Positions 6,686-13,567 of a DNA stretch of 18,555 bases are shown piece after piece; position 1 is the stretch's first letter; every line of letters begins with the position of its first letter. A model generated the notes under the pieces. That model did not search any database and was not told where the DNA came from. It saw only the letters and a program-made list of their open reading frames with translations. Location: the NCBI GenBank assembly GCA_002715785.1, contig PBAA01000049.1:1-18555 (forward strand). Reading direction: 5' to 3'. The translations under genes and the position numbers were made by a program. Source of the stretch: Gammaproteobacteria bacterium. Its GTDB lineage: Bacteria > Pseudomonadota > Gammaproteobacteria > Pseudomonadales > Azotimanducaceae.

Positions 6686-8731
6686 GTGTCTGAAAACTCT
6701 CCCGCGTCCACTAACACCGAAGCTCAAAGTCAGCGTCAACGGGATCTTGCGCTCGACGCCGAAGCAAGCCGCCTCGACACGCACACCGACATTGGTTTGA
6801 GAGAGACCCTTCGTTACATGCGACGTGCCATGGGTTTGATCTGGTTATTTCCTGGAGCGTTTAGCGCGAGAGCCTTCTTGTTGTTCGGCTCATTGGCGAT
6901 ACCCATCACGATATTACCGTGGCCGCTGAAAATAGTGATCGATCACGTCGTCCTCGGTGCGCCCATCGAAAATGCGACGGGCTATCCCTTCTATCTAAGG
7001 CCGTTTGTCGAGGCGTTACATGGCTCTACCGTGCCAGAAATACTGTTTGCGTTGGTCGGCTTGGCGCTCGTCATGGTGCTTTTGTTTGGTGCCTTCCAAC
7101 AGGGTGGCGCGACGAGCGACCAAACCGATGCGTTTTTGGATCAGGGTCACGACACCGCAACCCAATCGGAGAATCAAGCCAATTGGTCGTTCAGTTACGC
7201 CGGCGGTCTGTGGGGTTACCTCGATTTCATCATCACCATGCGACTGACCCAACGAGTCAACCACCTTTTGCGAGCCCGGCTGTTTGAACGCATGCAATCG
7301 TTCTCGATGACGACCCTTGAGGAGCAGAGAATCGGGGACGCCGTGTATCGCGTCATGTACGACACACCATCGTTCACCTACGTGTTCTACGACGTGATCT
7401 TCCGAACAGGCATGTCGATCGTGACGTTCATCATGGCAGCATTCGCGCTACTGAGTGCGTATCCAACATCTCCTGAAGTCGCCTTGATAGCCATCCTCAT
7501 CGTTCCCACCTACTTCCTAATATCCGTTCCGTTTTCACGCACGTTTCGTCGACGCGGGCAAGCGAGTAGAGCCGCAGGAACGGTCGTAACCAGCACCATC
7601 GAAGAAGGCATGGATAACGTTCTTGCCGTTCAAAGTCTCGGTGGCAACGAGAGAGAAAAAGAAAAATTTGCCACCGAGAGCAACGCATCGTTCAAAAACT
7701 ATCGGCGCATCGTCTGGGCGAATTTGTACTACGGCAACCTGACCGAGTTCGCGTACCAGTTTCTCAGAGTCGCCGCCATCGTTTTTGTCGCAACCAAGGT
7801 AGTTAAAGGAGAGCTCAGCATCGGCGACTACGGCGTCGTTTTCTTTTACTTTGCCTTCCTTGCCGGGCCCGCTTACTTCATCTCACGGGTTTGGATTGAT
7901 ATGCAGCAGCACATCACAGGGGTACGTCGCGTTTTCGCAATGATGGACCTTCCCGTAGAACAGGACCAAGGCGATCGAGAACTCCCTCGAATCGAGAACG
8001 GCATAGCTATTCGCGACGCCGGTTTTGTCTATCCCGACGGCCGTCGTGCATTACGAAACATCAGCTTGGACGCCAACGTCGGTCAGATCGTCGCCTTCGT
8101 TGGCCCAACGGGCGCCGGTAAGACCAGCCTGGCGTATCTCATCCCGCGCTTCCACACCGCCACCGAAGGACAGGTCTTGATCGATGGGATCGACGTCCAA
8201 GACCTCACCATGGATAGCCTGCGTGCCCAAATCACCTACGTCTTTCAGGAAACTCAACTGCTCGCGGATTCAATCGCGGACAATATTCGCTTCGGGAATC
8301 CAGAGGCCTCGATGGAGGACGTTGAAAACGTTGCCCGGACAGCCGGCATCCACGAATTCATCATTTCGCTCCCCGATGGCTACGACACCAAGCTAGGAAC
8401 AACCAGTAGCAAGATCTCCGTCGGTCAAAAACAGCGTATCGCTATCGCGCGAGGGTTACTCCGCGATTCACGCATCCTCATCCTTGACGAACCCACTTCT
8501 GCGCTCGATCCCGAGACCGAGGAATATTTGGTGCAAGCGTTACACGAAGCCGCCAAGAATCGTCTCGTGATCATCATCGCCCACCGGCTATCCACCATCG
8601 CTCAGGCAGATCACATCGTGTTCCTCGAGGACGGCCAAGTGGGGGAACAAGGAAGTCCCCGGGAGCTCATGGCAAAACCGGACGGATCCTACCGAACGTT
8701 TGTCGAGCTCCAAACTACGTCGGAAGAATAA
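6686..8731 (+). CDS. ABC exporter half-transporter, B-type, copy 1 (B1)
   Basis: A 681-residue partner of A1. A polar N-terminal tail of about 38 residues is followed by an elbow helix and TM1 (about 62-90, ending PLKIVIDHVVLG). TM2 (about 116-137) is interrupted by a polar segment of about 40 residues (138-177) carrying GHDTATQSEN at 154-163. The cytoplasmic helix then resumes (MRLTQRVNHLLRARLF). The stretch TIEEGMDNVLAVQSLGGN (304-321) is identical in all three B copies. The nucleotide-binding domain has A-loop Y449, Walker A GPTGAGKT (473-480), Q521, signature ISVGQ (577-581), Walker B ILILDE with E602, and H633. GTG start with a strong AGGAGGG. ISVGQ differs from LSVGQ in B2 and B3. No degradation of ATPase residues is seen, so both sites of an A1-B1 dimer could hydrolyse ATP. 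Confidence 0.9.
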   Translation: MSENSPASTNTEAQSQRQRDLALDAEASRLDTHTDIGLRETLRYMRRAMGLIWLFPGAFSARAFLLFGSLAIPITILPWPLKIVIDHVVLGAPIENATGYPFYLRPFVEALHGSTVPEILFALVGLALVMVLLFGAFQQGGATSDQTDAFLDQGHDTATQSENQANWSFSYAGGLWGYLDFIITMRLTQRVNHLLRARLFERMQSFSMTTLEEQRIGDAVYRVMYDTPSFTYVFYDVIFRTGMSIVTFIMAAFALLSAYPTSPEVALIAILIVPTYFLISVPFSRTFRRRGQASRAAGTVVTSTIEEGMDNVLAVQSLGGNEREKEKFATESNASFKNYRRIVWANLYYGNLTEFAYQFLRVAAIVFVATKVVKGELSIGDYGVVFFYFAFLAGPAYFISRVWIDMQQHITGVRRVFAMMDLPVEQDQGDRELPRIENGIAIRDAGFVYPDGRRALRNISLDANVGQIVAFVGPTGAGKTSLAYLIPRFHTATEGQVLIDGIDVQDLTMDSLRAQITYVFQETQLLADSIADNIRFGNPEASMEDVENVARTAGIHEFIISLPDGYDTKLGTTSSKISVGQKQRIAIARGLLRDSRILILDEPTSALDPETEEYLVQALHEAAKNRLVIIIAHRLSTIAQADHIVFLEDGQVGEQGSPRELMAKPDGSYRTFVELQTTSEE

Positions 8732-8745
8732 TGCCCCACTTATTG

Positions 8746-8765
8746 GCTAATCGTTCTCGATTAGC
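8746..8765 (+). terminator. Perfect 8-bp hairpin after B1 (terminator or processing element)
   Basis: GCTAATCG-TTCT-CGATTAGC forms an 8-bp stem with a tetraloop, starting 14 bases after the B1 stop. No T-run follows (TGGGACTC), so it is not a standard intrinsic terminator. It may protect or process the 3' end of the first pair's message. The remaining spacer to 8964 holds no gene or clear promoter that I can support. Confidence 0.4.
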
Positions 8766-8964
8766 TGGGACTCAAAATCATCGCCGCATCGCTTGAGTTA
8801 GGGAGCCTCTAGAGACGGTCGCCGATCGCGTTTAACTACCTTATGCTTCTCAAACACGAAGTTTCTGTTGAAGGGGAGTCAATTAGGAACGTAAATCGCT
8901 GGAGCTAGCCGACTGCTGGGTTATGACCATTAGCGACATCGACGTCCCCTAATCTTTATCCACC

Positions 8965-11481
8965 GTGAACGCTTTCTTAATTGTCGCTCTCGGATCAACC
9001 GCCATCGCCTTTTTGATTCCCGTCATCATGTGGCGTTTCAGTGATAGGACTCCGAAATCCGATCTTGATCCGAACGATTTCGTTCGAGCGCGTGCGCTGC
9101 CATTCCAGGGAGACGGTCACATTCCCCAGGACCGCGATCGAAGCCTTGAACAAGATACTTATGGATTTCGTGCTGTCGTACTGCTTCTCTTCCGTGCCTG
9201 GCCCTTCGTTCGACCACAACTGCTTGGCCAATGGCATACGCTCGGCGAAGGAACCAACGACTCGGTGGCCGATAACGTCACTGGCGAAGGTTACAGCCTT
9301 TTCTACGCGCCTTTTTTCGTTACAGCGATTGCGATTGCAGGTCCCTTGCTCGGCTGGATCGATTCAGCGCTCATTTACCCTGACGGGCTGATCTACGTAA
9401 CCGTCGCAGGTGTCGTGATCGGGATTTGGCTTCTTGCCTCTCGTATCTTTACAGGAAGGACAGAAGCCCTTATCGCTATCTTTCTAGCGCTTTGTGCATT
9501 TTTCAGCATGCTGCTCTGCATTCTTGTATTGGATGGCGCGCTTCCCGTCGTGTACGGCACGCTGATTACCGCCACCTGTGGCATGGCTTGGATGGTTCAG
9601 TTTCGGGCCCACTCGGGCCGTATACAAACGCGAATCCGTTTTAACTCCCACCTCACTTACCTATATATCTTGGCGGGTGTCCAAGGATTCGTATCGCTAC
9701 CGCTTGGATTGGTCATCGCCGACCTCCTCGCCAATTCCCTGATGTTAGACAATTGTGTTCAACCCGAAGTCGCTACTTCTTGGTTCTTCTCTGCGCCCGA
9801 AACAAGCTGTGAAGAAACCGACACCTTGAGCGGTGAACAACGGCACGATCTGAAGTGGCAGTGGGTGAAACTTAACCTGCTCATTTGGGCAGTGAATCTA
9901 CCAATAGGTATGGTCGTGCCCTACTACACCGTCTGGATCATGCAACGAATTAATCAAGATCTACGCTTGGCCCTAGTAGAACGATGGCATCAACTCTCGT
10001 TGAACTACCACAGCGGCCATCGTACCGGCGATTCAATCTATCGAATCTATGCCGACAGTGCCCAGGTCACTAGCGTTATCGGACGACTCGTCGGATTGAT
10101 ATTGATCTGCTGGTATTGGGTCTATGCGCTCTTCTTGCTCTCGTTTTTAAGCCCCATTATGGGAGCCATCGCGTTTTCGCTACTCGTTCCCGCCATCCTT
10201 CTGGCCAGATGGGGAATGCCCCGCATGCGCACAAGAAGCTTAGTCTATCGGGCTGCAACCTCGGACGTCACATCCCGTATTCAGGAGGCTTTTGCATCGA
10301 TCAAACTCATCAAGGCACATAACGCCGAAGAGAAAACTCAAGCGGAGATGGAGTCTGATTCCGTAATCGCGATGAACGCTGCGTTCCAAGTCCGACGCCT
10401 GATCGCATTTGTCACCATCCTAATGTTCACGATTGCCGCGGCATTTCTTTTGGGGGGCGAGTTTTTTATCGCCATGAGCACGAATCTGGGAAACGACATC
10501 TTTGCCAAAGAACTGATCGCGGCCATGGCATTCAGTTTCACCGTTTGGAATTTGACCGCCTTTAATTTTGCTCGCGGCAAGTTCTTTGAAACCGTCGGTA
10601 ATGTCCGCGCCTTCATGCGCAACTGGCTTTCTGCCCAAGACATGGCGATGGGTCTTGGTCGTGTGTTCGATATTCTCGATATCGAGCCCGATATCGAAGA
10701 CGATCCCGACGCCGTAGCCTTCACTAGCATTAATCGAGACATTCGTTTTCAGGACGTGAGCTTCCGGTACGAAGAGGATCGTCCAGTGCTCGAAGACGTT
10801 AGTTTTGTCGCCAAACCCGGCTCCGTAACAGCAATAATCGGACCCACGGGTTCCGGCAAAAGCACGGTGATGTCACTGCTTCTTCGGCTTTACGATCCGT
10901 CTTCCGGCACCATCTCTATTGATGATCGTCCATTAAATCGATATCAAATTGCGTCTCTCAGAGCGAATGTCGCCATCGCGTTGCAGGAAAACGTTCTCTT
11001 TGCAATGAGTGTTCGCGACAACATTCGTTACGTTGCACCCCAAGCTGACGATGCTCAGATAAACCGTGCGGTGCAAATAGCGTGTATGGATGACTACGTC
11101 AACGGTCTACCAAACGGACTCGATACGGTCCTCGGTGACCGCGGCGGTAAATTGTCGACCGGTCAGCGCCAACGACTCTCGATTGCGCGTGCCGTCGTTC
11201 GCGATGCCCCCATCTTAATACTTGACGAACCAACGGCATCTTTAGATGCCGCAACCGAACAACGCGTCATGGCAAATTTGTCGGAATGGGGACGAGACCG
11301 CGCGATTTTCCTCATCACCCACCGGATTTCAACCATAAGACAAGCCGACAATATTCTTTATCTCGACGATGGACGGATCATCGAAAGCGGCAATCACAGG
11401 GAATTGATGCAACGCGAAGGCGGACGTTACCGGGCATTTGTTGAGGCAGAAACCAATCTGTCACGAATCGGAGCGGCGTAA
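8965..11481 (+). CDS. ABC exporter half-transporter, A-type, copy 2 (A2)
   Basis: An 838-residue paralogue of A1 with the same order: N-terminal hydrophobic helix (3-23), cytoplasmic RALPFQGDGHIP (43-54), FRAWPFVRPQ (76-85), four extra helices (about 112-212), exporter domain and nucleotide-binding domain. The latter has Walker A GPTGSGKS (626-633), Q674, LSTGQ (730-734), ILILDE with E755, and H786, all intact. It is the most divergent A copy in the membrane part. Where A1 and A3 share LHAHL, SLLSPWI and MAWWA, it has FNSHL, SFLSPIM and IAMST. Its periplasmic TM1-TM2 loop has two cysteines, C264 and C282, absent from A1 and A3 and able to form a disulfide. The start is GTG with poor Shine-Dalgarno, 233 bases after B1, so this pair may have its own promoter. 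Partner: B2, 2 bases downstream. Confidence 0.9.
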   Translation: MNAFLIVALGSTAIAFLIPVIMWRFSDRTPKSDLDPNDFVRARALPFQGDGHIPQDRDRSLEQDTYGFRAVVLLLFRAWPFVRPQLLGQWHTLGEGTNDSVADNVTGEGYSLFYAPFFVTAIAIAGPLLGWIDSALIYPDGLIYVTVAGVVIGIWLLASRIFTGRTEALIAIFLALCAFFSMLLCILVLDGALPVVYGTLITATCGMAWMVQFRAHSGRIQTRIRFNSHLTYLYILAGVQGFVSLPLGLVIADLLANSLMLDNCVQPEVATSWFFSAPETSCEETDTLSGEQRHDLKWQWVKLNLLIWAVNLPIGMVVPYYTVWIMQRINQDLRLALVERWHQLSLNYHSGHRTGDSIYRIYADSAQVTSVIGRLVGLILICWYWVYALFLLSFLSPIMGAIAFSLLVPAILLARWGMPRMRTRSLVYRAATSDVTSRIQEAFASIKLIKAHNAEEKTQAEMESDSVIAMNAAFQVRRLIAFVTILMFTIAAAFLLGGEFFIAMSTNLGNDIFAKELIAAMAFSFTVWNLTAFNFARGKFFETVGNVRAFMRNWLSAQDMAMGLGRVFDILDIEPDIEDDPDAVAFTSINRDIRFQDVSFRYEEDRPVLEDVSFVAKPGSVTAIIGPTGSGKSTVMSLLLRLYDPSSGTISIDDRPLNRYQIASLRANVAIALQENVLFAMSVRDNIRYVAPQADDAQINRAVQIACMDDYVNGLPNGLDTVLGDRGGKLSTGQRQRLSIARAVVRDAPILILDEPTASLDAATEQRVMANLSEWGRDRAIFLITHRISTIRQADNILYLDDGRIIESGNHRELMQREGGRYRAFVEAETNLSRIGAA

Positions 11482-11483
11482 AA

Positions 11484-13511
11484 GTGGCCGAACCATCAAC
11501 TCAAGAACACGATCCCAGTATCCAAGACGATATCTTCGCCTCCTACACAAGGATGGGTTTCCTCGAGACCATGCGTGTGCTCGGTCGGGGATGGTTTTAC
11601 GTTCGCTTCTTCAAAATCCGGTTTGCGATTAAATGGACGTTAACGCTGCTTTCCCTGATGTTCCCTGTTTTTGTCCTCCCCTGGGGAACAAAAATCATCA
11701 TCGATCACGTAGCGCTCGGTCGAGACATCATTGGCGATCCGGGCACGGGTTACCTTGGTTATCCAGCGTGGCTACATCCCCTGTTGGCCGTTTTTCAAGG
11801 AATGTCGGCTTTCGAAATCATGGCATGGATCGTTGCTATTTCAGTTCTGTTAGTCAGCGTTTTTGGCGCGTACTCCGATGCCCAAAACGACACAACAGAA
11901 GCCGGGATGGAAGAAGGCATGGATACGGCCACCCAGCAAGAAAACTTGACGCATGGCGGTCATAGTTTCTCCGGCGGTATCGTTGGTTATTACGAATACA
12001 AAATGAACTCCAGGTTGACGCAATCCGTGAACCACCTGATTCGCGCCAAGCTGTTCGAACGAATTAAAGCGTTACCTGTCACCACGCTCGACGACCAAAG
12101 GATCGGAGACACTATCTATCGAGTCATGTACGACGCGCCTTCGATTAATCAGATCTTTTATGAGGTGATCAACCGACCAACTCTATCTACCGCAGTCTTT
12201 AGCGCGGCGATGTACAACATGTGGAGCGCGTACCCACACGTCCCGGCGGTGGTTTGGGCTGCAGCCGCTATCTTCCCCATGTTCATCTTAATCAGCGGTC
12301 CGTTTTCGTCGGCCATGAGGCGTGTCCAGGAGCGTAGCCGGATTGCGGGCGCATCCACGACCAGCACCATCGAGGAAGGCATGGACAACGTACTGGCCGT
12401 CCAGAGTCTCGGCGGTAATCAGAAAGAAAAACAGCGTTTCGGCGGCGAGAGCAGTGAATCGTTCAAACGATTTCGATTTACGGTGTTCGTCGACATTTTG
12501 TTGGGGAACGCGCAGGGCCTCGCTCACGCGCTCATGAATACGATCGTATTTCTAGTCGTCATCGGGCCAATCATCGACGGGGTATTAACCCCGGGCGACT
12601 ACGGCGCACTATTCTTCTATTTCGGTTGGATGAGGGGTCCAGCCGTCAGTTTCTCCACGTTATGGATTCATCTACAACGTTATGCACCCGGAATGCGACG
12701 TGTTTTCGCCCTAATGGACCTCCCCCAGGAAAAAGAGATGGGAGACCGCGACCTACCACCCATCGAAAGGGGTATCGAAATACGTGGGGCAGGCCTCGTT
12801 TATCCTGACGGCCGACGAGCGCTCGACAACGTCTCACTGGAGGGAAAAATTGGCCAGATCGTGGCTTTCGTCGGACCCACCGGTGCCGGCAAAACGAGCC
12901 TCGCCTACCTGATACCACGCTACCACGTTGCTAGCGAAGGTGAAGTATTGGTCGATGGGTATGACGTCAAAAATCTCACAATGACGAGCCTCCGCGAGCA
13001 AGTCACGTACGTATTTCAGGAAACACAGTTGTTCTCGACAACCATTTTCGAAAACATCGCGTACAACAAACCCGAAACAAACGCCGACGAGGTTGAAAGG
13101 GTCGCTCGGATCGCTGGGATACACGACTTTATCGCATCGCTTCCGGACGGGTACCAAACCAAGTTAGGTACTGCGGCGATCAGTAAACTTTCCGTCGGTC
13201 AGAAACAACGCATCTCCATTGCGCGTGGTCTATTGCGAGACTCCAAGATTCTCATTCTCGACGAACCGACGTCAGCGCTCGATCCTGAGACCGAACAATA
13301 TCTCGTCCAAGCACTGCACGAAGCCGCGAAAGACAGGCTCGTCATTATCATTGCGCATCGACTGTCGACGATCGCTCAGTCCGATCACATTGTCTTCCTA
13401 GACGAAGGCCGGGTCCTTGAGCAAGGCAGCCCCCAAGAACTCATGGCGAAAAGCGACGGACACTACCGAGGATTCGTCGAACTGCAGACTTCCGTAGCGT
13501 CCGAATCCTAA
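11484..13511 (+). CDS. ABC exporter half-transporter, B-type, copy 2 (B2)
   Basis: A 675-residue partner of A2; the GTG start lies 2 bases after the A2 stop, with GGAG (11470-11473) upstream. TM1 ends WGTKIIIDHVALG (67-79). The following periplasmic loop (RDIIGDPGTGYLGYP, 80-94) is longer and unlike the PIExAT-type loop of B1 and B3. TM2 carries the B-type polar insertion with GMDTATQQEN (145-154), where methionine replaces the histidine of the other copies. The nucleotide-binding domain has GPTGAGKT (464-471), Q512, LSVGQ (569-573), ILILDE with E594, and H625; all look functional. DPETEQYLVQALHEAAK after Walker B is typical of the B type. With A2 it forms the pair whose membrane and loop parts depart most from the others, suggesting a different cargo. 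Confidence 0.9.
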   Translation: MAEPSTQEHDPSIQDDIFASYTRMGFLETMRVLGRGWFYVRFFKIRFAIKWTLTLLSLMFPVFVLPWGTKIIIDHVALGRDIIGDPGTGYLGYPAWLHPLLAVFQGMSAFEIMAWIVAISVLLVSVFGAYSDAQNDTTEAGMEEGMDTATQQENLTHGGHSFSGGIVGYYEYKMNSRLTQSVNHLIRAKLFERIKALPVTTLDDQRIGDTIYRVMYDAPSINQIFYEVINRPTLSTAVFSAAMYNMWSAYPHVPAVVWAAAAIFPMFILISGPFSSAMRRVQERSRIAGASTTSTIEEGMDNVLAVQSLGGNQKEKQRFGGESSESFKRFRFTVFVDILLGNAQGLAHALMNTIVFLVVIGPIIDGVLTPGDYGALFFYFGWMRGPAVSFSTLWIHLQRYAPGMRRVFALMDLPQEKEMGDRDLPPIERGIEIRGAGLVYPDGRRALDNVSLEGKIGQIVAFVGPTGAGKTSLAYLIPRYHVASEGEVLVDGYDVKNLTMTSLREQVTYVFQETQLFSTTIFENIAYNKPETNADEVERVARIAGIHDFIASLPDGYQTKLGTAAISKLSVGQKQRISIARGLLRDSKILILDEPTSALDPETEQYLVQALHEAAKDRLVIIIAHRLSTIAQSDHIVFLDEGRVLEQGSPQELMAKSDGHYRGFVELQTSVASES

Positions 13512-13533
13512 AGCGCGCGGGCCGCTAATCGGG

Positions 13534-13567
13534 CACACTCCGGTACGAACAGAGGTTCCCGAGTGTG
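13534..13567 (+). promoter_or_regulatory. Inverted repeat overlapping the A3 start region
   Basis: CACACTC (13534-13540) is complementary to GAGTGTG (13561-13567), which contains the GTG start of A3. The 20-base loop contains the only Shine-Dalgarno-like AGAGG (13551-13555). If it forms in the mRNA it would tie up the start codon and could tune A3 translation. With only 7 pairs and a long loop, it may be chance. Confidence 0.3.

Noticed and set aside
8843..8908. Small ORF of 21 codons starting ATGCTTCTC in the gap between B1 and A2.
   Set aside because: No Shine-Dalgarno, no recognisable features, and the length is expected by chance.
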